Source: Ctenosaura bakeri
Taxonomy: Eukaryota; Chordata; Lepidosauria; Squamata; Iguanidae
Assembly: GCA_948474755.1 (NCBI GenBank)
Contig: CAOLHI010000247.1
Location: 310,001 to 374,000 of the forward strand
Direction: 5' to 3'
Length of the DNA stretch: 64,000 nucleotides
Positions 38,430-51,300 of the stretch are shown piece after piece; the stretch's first letter is position 1; each line of letters opens with the position of its first letter. Under the pieces are notes generated by a model that was not told the DNA's origin, searched no databases, and was given only the letters and a program-made list of their open reading frames with translations. A program made the position numbers and the translations under genes.

Positions 38430-38488
38430 GAAGCCAGCCTCAAGGACAATCCGCCCCACTCCAGGCCGCGGGAGGGCGTCCCGCTCCG

Positions 38489-38502
38489 GTCGCCAAGGCA
38501 AC
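38489..38502. promoter_or_regulatory. RFX X-box
   Basis: GTCGCCAAGGCAAC fits the X-box consensus GTNRCC, 0-3 spacer bases, RGYAAC without mismatch. It lies 60 bp upstream of the ZPBP-like ATG. RFX factors drive ciliary and spermatid genes. Confidence 0.7.
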
Positions 38503-38551
38503 GAGGGGGCTCCTGGACATCCATCCGCAAAATTCCAAGGAGACGCATCTG

Positions 38552-38566
38552 GTTGCTAGACGCCAC
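38552..38566. promoter_or_regulatory. Second X-box-like site
   Basis: GTTGCTAGACGCCAC fits the reverse X-box (GTTRCY, 3-base spacer, GGYNAC) with one mismatch. Confidence 0.45.
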
Positions 38567-38580
38567 CTAGAGCTCTTTCG

Positions 38581-38588
38581 TGACGTCA
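38581..38588. promoter_or_regulatory. Perfect cAMP response element
   Basis: TGACGTCA, the full palindromic CREB/CREM/ATF site, near the centre of the shared promoter. CREM-type factors act in haploid germ cells; use by this gene is inferred. Confidence 0.65.
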
Positions 38589-38983
38589 CTGCACTCGAAC
38601 GCCTCCTTCCCCACCGTTCGACTAAGAAAGCGCGGCCACGCCGCTTGACGTCCCGACATGAGCCAACCCTCGCCCGTAGGTCGCGTTTTGTTGATACGTC
38701 ATCACTGTGCGACGGCTTGCAGGGACTGTCGCGGGGTTGTGACGCTTTTCTTTGCCGCTAAGCTCAAGATGGAGGAGGAGCTGTCTTAACGTTAACGTTT
38801 GGATTTAAGACACGCTGAGAGGCAGTAGTGGTTGTGCTGTGGGAGGAAGGGACCTGATAGCGGCCAGGGATGTAGAGAACGTGGGTAGCAAAGCTTCGCG
38901 GTAATAAGCGGGGAATTCCGGTTCTTCGCCAGCTCGGTTTTTACCTCTCGCTTGCTCTCCCCCCGCCTCCGCCTCTCGGTACT

Positions 38984-41900
38984 ATGAAGCCACCGTCACG
39001 GCGCCGTTCGGCTCCTGCTCGCTACAGCGTGGGCCCCGCGACCCGGATTTGGACCGACCGGGAAAAAACCCGCCTTCTTCGAGGTTTAAGAGCTCAGGCT
39101 CAGACTCCGGGACCGCTGCGGCCAGAGCTGCTGAAAAAGTACTTGCCTTCAAAAGATGAAGCCGAGGTGAGTCGAGGCACGGGCTGACCCATTTCTGCAT
39201 GTGCTGTTATCGCGCTATTATTCCGCTGGCAACATCCTATGGAGTTTCGGGAGGGGAAACTGCAAACCCCAGGATTCCATAGGATGTTGCAGGTGGAATA
39301 ATAGCGCTATAACAGCCCAGTGCAGAAATGGCCCTGGTGATGGAAGGCAGGATTCACTTCTGGATGAGCTGCGGGTTTCAAGAGCATCAGTAGAATCAAC
39401 AGGCAATGTGCCAGGTTTGGTTTGGCCACAAAGTGTGTTAAAACATGACAATCCTTGAATGATTCTCAACAAGGCACCTGTGGGAAGGGAAGAGCCACTA
39501 GCAAATGAGTAGATCAGTGCTTCTCAAGCTGTCTGATGGGCAGGAGCAGCATTTCTTTTCCTCCCCGCTGTGCCAGAGATTATTAGGTATTTTTCTCATA
39601 CTGTTACCAGGTTTTTGTTTCGTTTCTGAAAGCTTGTCACAGACAGGCAGGCAGTGATTTGTGGACTAGTCACCAGTTTTGAGTAGCACTTGGGTAGATA
39701 AACAGGTTTGCAACTTGGAAGTTCCTTTGGGAGATTAACACAAAATACATTTAGATGATAGCAAAAGATAAATGAGCTGTAAGATGGTATTATGTTTCTG
39801 TCATCTAAATGTGTCTGCAACTGACAGGTGTAATTGTTGACCTCTAAAAAGCAAAGATATCCATGTTTGACCATAGGAAGAAACCCATAGTTATTATTAG
39901 AACCAGCTTTTGCGTTCACCAGAGCACTTCAAAGTCTGGATGTTAATCAAAGTTTGCATTGGTCATAGTCTAAAGTAGTGTAGGTAAAGGTTGGAGATTT
40001 AGTTGAACTCTCCCAGGGCTTGGTTGCACTTAAGTATGCTAGCATAAACAAACATCCACAAGCGCTAGGTCTTTCTTTGAAAACATAAAATTCAGTAGTT
40101 GGCTTACTGTGTCTCAAATTAAACACTTCTTCTTTGTTAAATAAAGAAGCCTTATTCATGGTGATATGAGGGCATCGTATTTTTTCCCCATGAGTGAGCA
40201 GCAGAACCAATGTGACAAAGTGTATAAACGCTGATGTCTCTCTCGTGTTTCTCAGCTCCATGTTTGTTGGGAGAATTACCAGTCTTCGTGTTTTCTGAAA
40301 GTAGACTAACACTTTTCCTAAAAAAAACTCCACATATTGTGTCTAAACCGTGCTGATATTGCAGATCATGGAATTTGTGAACCTACTGAAGGTGCGTGTG
40401 GCAAGAGAAGCAGTCAAGGCACAGTATCAATACCACCAGCGTAAACGGAAGGATGCCCCAATTCCAGCACCTATTGAGGTACAAAAGAGATCAGTGTGGG
40501 TAAGGAATTATGGTATAGAGAATGCTGAAAGCTATTCATATCTCTGTTTGAATTTCTTTCTAGGTGTGGACTGAGTTAGCTAAGAAATTGACAGGATGCC
40601 TTGAGGATGCTGTGACAGCTGCTTTTTCCCAGGTAAAAATACTGTATATTCTGTGATCTTATCAAGATTGCTATTAAATGAAAATGCAGTAATTTGGGTA
40701 AACCGTAAATGTGATGAAATGCCTGTGAAATAGGCAGTTCTTTCACTACATGTTTTGACTGTTTAGCCCCACTCTATCTAGCACTCGCTCCCTTTCAGGC
40801 AAAGGTAACAGTTGAAAACATGTTTCATAAGGAAAAAAGTAGCCATATTGGCCACACAACAAAATCCAAAGTACACAGTATGGTGATTTCTTTATTCAGC
40901 CAGCCAAAAGATGAAGAACATATCATACCAGCTTTCAAAGCCCACTAGCTTCCTCACCAGGCAAATGATAGAAAATCATGCAGGAAAAGAAAGACCATTA
41001 CTTTTCTTCTCTTGCATGATTTTTTTACCATCAGCATCTTGCTTGATATTTGCTTATGGTGATCTTGATGGAGGGTTGTTCCAAACAGAGGCCACACCTC
41101 TTCTCAGCCTTAAGGGGAATAGGAACAAAGGCATTGAAAAAAATGAAGTAACATTTCATTCTCCTTTGGCAGCACTAAAATGCCTTCTTTTGAGATCTAG
41201 GTCTGTCTCTGTCTTGTGTGAGGTTACAAGCTACTTCATAGGCAGTGCAGCTCCTTAGGTTGCAAAAAGGGTATTCGGTTGCTACCAATGGAAAAGGAAG
41301 TTTTATTGCATTTTCCTACCTTTGTTAAATAAAGTTATTGCCACAAAATATATTTTGGATTCTGACTCAGAAAAATCGCTGAGTGCTTAAAACTAATGGC
41401 ACCCTTTCTACAGGGGAATATATATTGTTGTCTTATCTGCATATATCTCTGATTTATTTATTTATTAAATACTTATTGGTATTCAACTCTCTACTCATTA
41501 GGTTTTGACAATTGCATCTGCTGAGCCACTCTGCTTCCACCATTCTGTGCCCCCAAAGCCTGTGGAAGGCAAAAATACTAGATGTTCATCACCAACTCTT
41601 CATAACAGTAATAAATCAAATGAAGAAACTCAGGGAGCAGCTGCATCATCAAATGTGGAAGAACTAGCCCCTGTGGAAAATAGTGAATTTCAGGTAGACT
41701 TTGAAAAGATCTATAAGTACCTCTCAGTGATCTCATGTGGATCTAAAGCACCAGAACTTTCACCAGGTGGTAAGTTAAGGCTTTTCCAATAATGAGTTAA
41801 CAAACTGGGCACTTGCTATTTTGTTATTATAGGACTTCAAGTAGGCTCCAACATATAGCAACTCTGTCATGGTGGAGGAGTTTAGCAAGATTTATTCACA

Positions 41901-43994
41901 CACAGTTTGCTGTTGCTTTCCTCTAAGGCTGAGAGAATGACGTGCCCAGAATCACCTACTAGAAATATCAGTCTTTGGTGAGGTAGCCATACTCCAGTGC
42001 ATCAAGGTCATAGAGGAAGGTGAAAGCACATTTTGACAGCAACAACAAGGTTTTCAAACCATGACTTGTCACTATACTTTCATGTAATGGCCAAGAGGCC
42101 CTACATTTCTAGTTAATGGACAGAAGGCTTCTGCTTTAACTGCCACAATTCAGAAGGCCTTTGATATGCTAGAGGGACTGGGTTGCAGTCAGGCTTTTAT
42201 AAAACTTAGTTTTTTAAAATATACATATAATATATATAAAATATCTCCTGTACCATATAAAATTATCAAATCAATAAAACATTACATAGAATATATAGTA
42301 AGAAGAACCAAAGTCCTGTGGGGAGACCCCCAGTCCCTTGAAATACAAAAGCCTTTTGGAAGGCAGTAGATGGAGAAGAATTAAATCTTCAAATGATATA
42401 CATGTCCTTCAAAAGACTGTAGTAAACCACTTGATAGGGAAGAACAAAGTCAACTGGTATCTGTTCAATGACAGTCCACCATTCTTTACAGTCAGATGGG
42501 TTTCAACCTTAGGTCTTCAGCAGTGGCTGAAGTATTTCCTAGAACATCTTTATGTTCAAAAATAAATTACCGGTGAGGGCTTAATGTTATCTATACACTA
42601 AGGAGCTTTGAACGTTTTGGTGCTAGAGGAAGATAATTTCATTTACCTAGGAGATGTAATCATTTACTGTTAACAGTTTAACTGAACAAAAAGAGAGATG
42701 ATAGTAGCTATTTAATGTCTTTTGTTCTGTTTCATTCTTGTAAGTTTCTGTTCAATTACAAAAAAAAGATGTTGTCCAGGAACAGAACAGTCCTAGGACT
42801 GGAGATGCCATTTATTCTGTCTCACTTATACCCATGTTGATAATACCTTCCCCATCCTCAGTGTTACTGAAAACATGCTTGCTTTGAAGCTGATTGATTG
42901 GCCCAAGATACTTTAAACTTCTTACTGTGAGATTGGAGACTATAAATTAGAAAGATGAACTGCATTTAGGAGACAGTAAACAAGAGAGAATGACCAAGTT
43001 TTGGGATTTTGGTAATATTATTGTGAACAGTGGTTGAGACAAGGGTTATTACTACCCTTATAGCTACTAGTAGTGATATAATTTATATCCTGCACTTTCC
43101 CTTAAGAGCCTGGGTTGACTTAACATAAAACACACTGGGAAAAATGTGTTACAGATAGGGAAATTATAAATGTCTGAAAGTAATATAAATTGGAAAAACC
43201 TCAAAGGAAAGTTTTGATATGGTTGGATGGTGGCAGGAAATTTTCCTAGATAAGAAAGCAGTAATTGATTACTTCGTGGTTTAGAAGATGTTACAAATTA
43301 CTCTTGATTTCCAGTTCTTCAGGTAAAACAGTTTAAAACAATACAAAACCTCATATAGAATGGAATTTTTAAAGTTTAACATCTGATGTGGAAGAAATAC
43401 TAGTTTTTTTGCCACAGCTGCTGTAAAGGGGTTGTGAAGAAACAAAACCTCAGAATCTGTGACAAAGTTTTATGTTTTCTGCCAGATTGTAAGTAGCTAC
43501 CCATCATCCCTCCAATGTTTTGCTTGTTTTCTATAGAGTCAGCTGTGGTCCTAGACTTGTTACTGTCTCTGCCAGAAGAGCTGGAGTGCCTGGATTTTAA
43601 AAAGCTGAAGAGTCATATGTACAAATGCTATAGAGAGTTAAATGCACGCTACACGGGTGAGAAGATCAGAACACAAGCAGAGGCCAGCCAGCTTGCAAAT
43701 AGTGGCAAAGATCTACATAATAAACTTTTCCATATGCACCCAGATACCAGCTGCCTTCAGCAGCAAGAGGATGCTAGTTCTCTTGCTTCTTCCAAAAGTG
43801 ATGAAGCATCATCATCTGTTATCAACTGGAAGACTCTAGGTATCTGCCCTTTGAATTCATTCATGTTTCCATTGGATCTTCTGGCATGTAAGGAGACACT
43901 GTTGACTGAGAGGAACAGCCTTCTGTGCTACTACATGCCTGAAACAAACTTGTCTTTAAAATGTCTCTTGGGTGTTTTGAAATACCTCTGCTGA
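38984..43994 (+). CDS. SNAPC2: snRNA-activating protein complex subunit 2
   Basis: Five exons in consistent phase: 38984-39166, 40365-40478, 40564-40632, 41502-41769, 43537-43994; 363 residues (human about 334). SNAPC2 (SNAP45) is a subunit of SNAPc, the nuclear factor that binds the proximal sequence element of snRNA promoters for RNA polymerases II and III. The N-terminus MKPPSRRRSAPARY is near-identical to the vertebrate start and is followed by a SANT-like stretch (RIWTDREKTRLLRGL) and, in exon 2, LLKVRVAREAVKAQYQ. The middle exon is Ser/Asn-rich and poorly conserved; the last exon opens with VVLDLLLSLPEELECLDF, a typical acidic-leucine block. The start is fixed by the family N-terminus. 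It is transcribed divergently from the ZPBP-like gene and converges on PIF1. Confidence 0.92.
39188..39333. mobile_element. Palindromic MITE, first intron of SNAPC2
   Basis: Inverted arms (left TTATCGCGCTATTATTCC, right GGAATAATAGCGCTATAA) with the AAACTGCAAACCCCAGGATT core. The left arm is partly deleted. The element starts about 21 bp after exon 1 ends. No clear target duplication remains. Confidence 0.85.
41826..42010 (-). mobile_element. Old Sauria-type SINE in SNAPC2 intron 4
   Basis: Plus-strand words GACTTCAAGTAGGCTCC, TTTGCTGTTGCTTTCCTCT and AAGGCTGAGAGAATGACGTG follow the inverted SINE order. Confidence 0.55.
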
Positions 43995-44301
43995 TACAAG
44001 GACCAGATGTAGTCTTCTCACTGCAACTGTCATAGCAGCATTGTATTTAATTCGGTCTGCATTTTACAGCCTTGTTTAATATTGATAAATATATTCTGTT
44101 TGTCTATCTTGTCCTAATTTTCCCCTGTATTTTATCAGTGGCTGTCAGTCTTAGCTAGAGGGTTTCTGCTGATAGTGATGCCAAGCATCCAAGAGTTGGT
44201 CTACTATTTTCATATGTAGTTACTGATATCACAACATGGAATTAAGAATTTTGTCCTAAGTACTCCCTTCACAATATTTTCTAGTTTTAGGCAACATTGT
44301 G

Positions 44302-44458
44302 ATTAAAAACATCAAAAAGGATCATTTTGCCAAAACCTTATCATTGTTACAGTTGAAGGAAAGAATGCATTTTCCAAAAAAATTACCATCCTAATGCAAA
44401 ATAAAGGTATTGCACAATGCAGAAGTATTAAGCCTACTTCCAAATATAAATTAATAAA
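44302..44458 (+). terminator. Candidate SNAPC2 poly(A) signals
   Basis: ATTAAA at 44,302-44,307 and AATAAA at 44,400-44,405 and 44,453-44,458 lie 308-464 bp after the SNAPC2 stop. Which one is used cannot be told. Confidence 0.45.
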
Positions 44459-44506
44459 ATATTGTACTAAGCTGATGTGTTCATTGCACCATCCCAGTGG
44501 TATTTA

Positions 44507-44568
44507 CAGGGGAGAAGAAAATGTACATTTAACAACACAGGGGAGAAGAAAATGTACATTTAACAGCA
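44507..44568 (+). repeat. 31-bp tandem duplication
   Basis: Two head-to-tail copies of a 31-bp unit starting CAGGGGAGAAGAAAATGTAC, differing by about one base, downstream of the SNAPC2 poly(A) candidates. Confidence 0.95.
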
Positions 44569-45301
44569 CCATACAATGTGATTTAATTGGCAGCTTGTTT
44601 CAGATGAATTATTCTGATTTAGAGAAGTACACTGAATTTGCTTCACTCATGTGATGGTGTTGTCAAGCAAGACAGCTTCTTGCTTGCAGAGATTAATTTG
44701 TACAGAGCTGATATGACTCTTCTCTGAATTCTAAAACACTTTTGTTAATAATGTTGAACTCCTAAGATGCTGTGTGACAGACACCATTTAGAAAAATAGC
44801 CTGCTATCTTTGCAAAGTAAGATGTTTGGGTTATTCTTACAAACACTGATAAATCTTGTTTGTTGCTTTGATTGCAACAAATGCTGCTACTTAGTCACCT
44901 CTCTGCCTTAATAGTTACTAGGTAAACTCTTTTAAAAGTACCTCATTCCTTTAAGTTTGTTCGTTATTGCCAAGACTTACCACATATACAGTGTTGACTT
45001 TGCTTAAATCAGACATAGTACCAAAATGATATCCTGCTGCAAGAGCTTCAAGTAGTTAAAATATTCATGTCCATCCCAGTAAGGATTTGGTGTTAATCTC
45101 TTGAATTATGACAATTAGATTGCTTAATTATGAAAAGTAATATCCCACTTTTCTTTGCTGCTAAAGAACAGAGAAGTCAGAGCTAGCAGGCTGGCCTTTA
45201 GAACTTAAAATCTACATACTGATGATCAGTGGAAGAAGTTGCTTCCCAAGTATCATTTCACCCTGTTTGATAAAGTGTCCAGGGTTTTCAGCACACATAG
45301 T
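44569..45301. other. Gap between convergent SNAPC2 and PIF1 ends
   Basis: No gene is seen. It should contain the PIF1 3' UTR on the minus strand; no classical poly(A) signal is evident. Confidence 0.4.
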
Positions 45302-48300
45302 TCAGGTACCTTCTACATTTTCTTTGTCAGCTTGAATGAAAGAATTTAAAGAAGCCTAGAAAGACAAAAAAAAAATGTACATCAAGTCACATACTGTTTA
45401 ATTCCCCCTAAGCCAGAAAAGCATTTTAGCCATTTAGAAGAAACATTGAAGATTCCACTAAAACTACATTTATTGAAATTCTGGCCTGTAGTTTACAGTA
45501 CTCTTATTCAGAATATGTAGCAAAAGAATTTCTGCAGATGTTGAAAACTGCAGACAGATACTTATCAAGAGCATGTGGCATTTCATGTATCTAGCTGATG
45601 GCCAGATACTTGACTGCAATACCATTAGTAAGCCTGTTTCAGTTTCCTATGATGCCCATCCTCCCACATTCCAAATAGGAGCATGGTGGTTAGAACAGCC
45701 CTATGACAGATTATTACATTACCTGAGGTAGAAATTTGTCTTTCCTTAACTGCCTGTAGAACTGCAACACATATGGATTGGCTCTCACTGTCTTAGGATA
45801 AAAAATCCAGTACACGAAGACCTGCAAGACTGCGTGCTCGGGAAAGTGCTACATAGGCCTGGCCATATTCAAAAACACGAGCCAGGGAGATCTCAGCACA
45901 GTCCAGAGACATACCCTAGTAGAGGAAGAATACATCAGTAAGGGAGTTAAGTAACCAGTGAAACAGCAGGAATATGATTGTCAGTGCAGTAGAAGCAGTA
46001 AAAAACTTGTTTAGACTGTATGTTTGGAGCATAATGCGGCTTAGATATACTTTAGCATGATGCTCAAAATTACTTATTGAGCAGTTGCAGTTCTAACTTT
46101 AAGATTTCTCTGTCCATCCCATTCAACACATACATGCTTCCCTTTACAGCTGATTTATCCCTCTTTTAATTTTATGAATCATTTAACAACAATTAGAATC
46201 TTGCTATATCTCCTTCCTATACAGATAGTTAATTTTTAAAAGAATCTCCCTCCATCCCTCCATTCCACACTCCCCCCCTCATCAAAGCATGGACTCATAA
46301 ACCTTATCCCTGGTAATCACTGTAAATATACATTGTCATCCAAATAATTATACATTGTTAACATATTAATCCTAACTTTCAATAATGTCTTTTATCCCTT
46401 AGCACATACTTTGCTCTTTTGAAGTGTGAGTGTTTCTAGGATAACCACAGCTTCAAAAACACAACATACTTTTAAAAAATCAGCCATGATACCACTCCCA
46501 ATCAGGTATACTGTGTATATATTTGGAATTCCAAGTGACATTCTGCTGAAATGGTCTACAGTTCATGAAAGCTCTCAGAGTATAACGTATTTTGTTAGTC
46601 TTGAAAGAGCCACAGGATTCTTGGTTATTTCGTTGCAACAGATTTAATGCTCTTTTGGAAATAATTTCAGAGTAATGAATACAGAAGATTGCTTTGTCAT
46701 GAGAATGGATAGAATAAGACTATTCTATTGTACTACTATTATAAATCTTTGGAAAGAGCAGGACAAAGAAGCCACATTCCTAGAGATCCCTGCAAAGATG
46801 CAGACTTTGATTAACAGCCCAGGGCAGTAGAGCCTTTGGTGAGGAGTTAAAAAGTACTGATGTGAAGTCAAGCTTTCCTGCTGCTTAGGAACATCCCACC
46901 GCTGCTTGATTCTTTGCAGATATTATGACAAGCATGGGGACCCCAAAGCAAAATCCTTCCCCCTAGGCTACCCCAGATGGACACATTCTGAAGGGCACAA
47001 TCCTTTGATGGTTTGCAATTTTTGGTCTTTTATAAACCTCCTTGAGTCCAGTCTGAGAAAAAAGCAGGATATGAATAAAACGGTGGTGGTGTTTTCTAGG
47101 CCTTTGTACAAGGTTCTTTTTCATATTATAAAGCCTCTTTAAGGTTTGATTAGTATGAGACAGGATTTTCATTTGAATGCATTTGTGTTTTTGATCTCAC
47201 TTTTTTGCCTGTGGCCCAGTCCACTGCTGGATGCAGCCTGCAATAACTTTTCTAAAATTGAATTTGGTTCATGGGCTCAAAGAAGTTTACTAACCTGACT
47301 CTTGTGGATGGAAATGGCCCAAGCCAGTTTCAGGGGCAGCTGTTGGCGACTCAAATATATCCCTGCTGGTCCCTTTAAAACCCATCGTTCCATTCCAACA
47401 ACATTTGTGACACCACACAAAAACCTCACTTTTGGCAGTCCTGTAAGGGTGGAGGAAAAAAAACACTCGTATACCTAGGAGCAAGACCCCCAACTATCAC
47501 ATTTCTTGGGAAATAACTGCCAAGCAGCCCAAAGCTCCTCCACTTGAAATGTGGCTACATTCAGCTGAAACTCTCAGGAGAGCAGATGAATGACAGTAAA
47601 AACAGGACAATGAATGAAGAAGGCTACCCTTTTTGATAGCTGTGTCACAAAGCAGGCAAGTAAATTGTCAACTATTTCGTCCTTGCATCTGAAGAAGAAT
47701 ACTTACAGTATTGTTCTTCCCACTGCAAAAGAAATGAAATATTCTTCCACAATATTCTCTTAGTATTCAAACATCTTGAAGTGTTATGAAGGAATTATTC
47801 TGCAGAGGGGGGGGAAGTGTGGTTTGTGCAAAAAAACCCACACGTTTTCTGAATAGAAAACATGTTTCCTGCACAGTAAACACATTTTCTGTGTAGCATA
47901 CATGCTTTTCTTTGCAAAACAGTTCCTCTGCAACACTTCAGTGTGTTGAATGCTGGGAGAAATAGCTCAAAATTCTCACTGGTCTATTATTCTTCCTGAT
48001 GGGGTTTCCCCAACAGTAAGGAAAGCCATTTATCAACCTGGGGGCAAATAATTATAAATATTTATTCCATATCTATCCCAAAATTGAGATGTTCAAAATA
48101 ATCACTCTTCTAAAGAAACAGTTCAGAGACTAATGGACATCAACTGTATCCAGATGATACTCTGGAGTGTTCTTCTTAAAAAGAAACCAACCTCTTCCAT
48201 CCATCTCAAATCCAATCACAACACCACGAGCTCCGTTTACCAGACCACGGGACACATCAAGATTCTTAGTAAGCATCACCTAGTGAAAGAAATTTGACAT

Positions 48301-51300
48301 CACAAAGTAAGAGGATCTCCCCCATTACTTTCTCCTGTCAGCATCCACAGCAGAATCTAAAAGCACCACTGACAGCATGGTCCCCTCACACTCCCCCAAA
48401 ATTATTGGTGTCGGGGAAGGATCTTGGTTGAGGAGCTCAGATATTTGGATGCAACTATTACAGTGGGCCCTCTACTTTTGCAGGTTCAGTACTCGCAGAT
48501 TTGATTGTTCACAGGTTATTCTATGTTAGTTATTTCATTTAAAAAATTCTTACTCTAATAGCCATGCCACAGAAAAAAAATGTTCTCTAGGAATCTCTAG
48601 ATCCTTCAGCATGAATGTATGGTCCATTTCTGCCAGAAGTAGATCATAGTCTTACTGAAGGACCTAGAGATTCCTAAACAGAAAACTTTTTATAGATGAA
48701 ACAGTGAGATGAAACAGTTTCTATCCACTCTGCTAAAATTCTGACTCACCAAATTCTGTTGCCAACTTAAAAACTACCTGTAGTTCCAGCAGAACTTAAT
48801 GGTATTTACTCACCTGGGCACCTTGCTTGAGCTTAATAATGCTGCTCACAGGACACTGTGCATCAATGGTTTTCACCAATGAAGGATCACTATCCACTGC
48901 TTTGAAGAACCTTTGCTCTCCTGGAAAGGATAGGCTTAGAGGTAAGAGTCCGCAGACCCTTTATTGCAGGCATGGGTAATTGCTTTGTTGAATTGTGCTC
49001 CCAACTGCCCTATGCAGTGCAGTCAATGGTGAAAATTGTGGGAGCTGCAGTCCAATGATATCTGAAAGACCACAGTTGTCCATCCCTGGTTTACTTTTAA
49101 TATCTTTAGAAAGTGCTGCTTTCCAAACTTTCATCCTAGTACTGAGTTAGCAGTACTCTGTCCTTTTACAATCTCATGTAACTATGAGCTCGAAGTATAA
49201 GATACAATAGGCTCTGTAATGCACCCCCAAAGCATAAAGGCATAACCTCCAAGAATCCCAAACAAAAGGAATCATGTTACATATTTGCTATTACTGCCAC
49301 AGATCTGTTGCTTCTGCATAATAAATAGCAGTAGAGCTTTTGCCTTTGCTTCTGCTGAATCTAAGAATCTTCTATTACCCTTTGAAAAACTCTGAAGTAA
49401 TCCCAGGACAATGAAAGTTCACTTCTGGTGGAAAACATTGCCTGATTCTATACTAGTCTCTTACATGGCTGTCTTACTCAGAAAGCAAAAGGCATCGAAC
49501 ACACTCCAGGTTGGCTCCCATCTTCTGCAGGTCTTCTCACAGTAGGAAGTCCCTCCTCACCTCATCTTTTGAAGGAAAGGTCTTATTTCTGCCTGCAGAA
49601 GCTAGTTCAGCACTCTCACCAGGTAATTCCTGCAGCTGTCTGGCATTCGTGAGCTCTACATCATCCTTATGGGTGCACAACCGGGTTGCCAGGATTCCAT
49701 CTCTCTCCACTCTGTGTGTAGCAGTTAGAGTCAGCTGCCTGGTGACTTCTCCTGTGCATCTAGCCGGCAGTCACATGTCCATTTAAAAATAAAGAGCACA
49801 AAAAGATATTGATCAGAAACACTAGAGATTATCTACCTGCCTTGCATATGTTGAGACGGTTGGGAAAGATACTCTAAAATGTGTTAGCCAGCCACACATT
49901 TATCAGACAGGAACCAGCATGAACAAGAGTAACTGAATCTGCTCAGTATGACTGTCTATAAGGATTCTGTGGAACTGCTGCTTTGACATGCTGAACTACA
50001 GTCAGCACTGATATGTAAGCACAGTTTCAGCTCTCAGGCTGATCATAAAAAAGGTACTTCTTATATAACCCAGCCATTTAGCTGATATTTGGCTTGCTTC
50101 TGTTATGAGTGTGGGAGGAAGGGGAAGAGTTGAGAGGGAGGGTTGGCTATTTCACCTCATTTCTGGGTAAGACAGACTGGTCTATTTCAGGCCTGTATCG
50201 GTCTCTTTTAAAAAAGAAGGGCTGTATTTCCAATTTTGACTTCTAGTCAAAAGGCCCATGACTTCTAGCCACTTCCAATTTTGAAAAAAAGATAAATCAG
50301 ATGAGTGGAAGACAAAGTGGGTGGATGGGGGGAAATAATCAATTCATTGTGCTTTACCAGAGACTTCAGGGGAATGCTGCTGCCCATTTGTTGCCAAACA
50401 TATTTTTTTAGGGTGAAAAGATGTGGCCAATATTTTTTCAGGGTGAGATATTTTTGTGGCAGGGCATCAGGAAACAAAAATGGGTGTACTCTTGTGGGTC
50501 TTGGATAGAGGGGGCAATGTGGCCCCTAGTCCCTGGCAGTTGCCTGCCCCTACCTATTGGTTGCATCTGACTTATAGCACAAACACTGAAGTCACAACCA
50601 TCATGAAAACATGTACATCAACTTTCACTTTATTGACTATCATTAATAAGCAGCAATTCTAAAAAAAACTCCAGACCTATAGTTACACTGTTACATGACA
50701 CTGTACTGCTAAACTGCCCTTCTCATTAAAGATGTTCATTTGCCCAAGCTAGCCTTCCCCACCCTGCTGCCCTTCTGACCTGTTGGATTCCAATTCCCGT
50801 CACACCCAGCCAGCTGCCTGATATATTATATACAGCTTGGAAGTAACTAGTTAGAAATGGGGCTTGGTTCATTTTCCCCAGTAATAGAGATATAATTCTA
50901 TTACAATATTAACTGTAACTTGACAAGGAATATCTTCACTCATTTTGTGGTATAATTGTAACCTTTTAGCTACTTTAATAACTATGGGGTATTGCCCCAC
51001 TAAATGGTAGAAAGAGGAATATCACATGGTTCAAGTGTTGATTCATGCTGTGTCTCATGTTCATGAACAGAATAATACCAAAAGCTTCTAGCATTCAGAT
51101 ACATTTTTAAAATAATTACTTAAGTTACTTTTGAGAAATAGGGAACACAAGCTAATTAGGTTGGGGACCTTTGCACTATGATTGTAACTAATTAATGGAA
51201 AATTCTGGGAATTGTAGTCTAACAAAGTACTTTTTCCCAAAAGCTCAGACCATTCCGTCTTTCAAAGTACAGTATACAGTCTTCCTTCCACATTCAGGCA

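Larger units (their letters stand above)
38430..38983. promoter_or_regulatory. Bidirectional promoter between the ZPBP-like gene and SNAPC2
   Basis: The two start codons are 554 bp apart and point away from each other. The interval and both first exons are GC- and CpG-rich, with no TATA box. It holds a perfect CRE palindrome TGACGTCA (38,581-38,588), two CRE-like sites (TGACGTCC 38,646-38,653; TACGTCAT 38,695-38,702), two RFX X-box-like sites and a YY1-like AAGATGG (38,766-38,772) on the SNAPC2 side. Promoter function is inferred from layout and motifs. Confidence 0.75.

Noticed and set aside
42165..42370. Possible LINE RT fragment (KAFDMLEGLG-like)
   Set aside because: The match is only a few residues long in AT-rich sequence; too weak to list.
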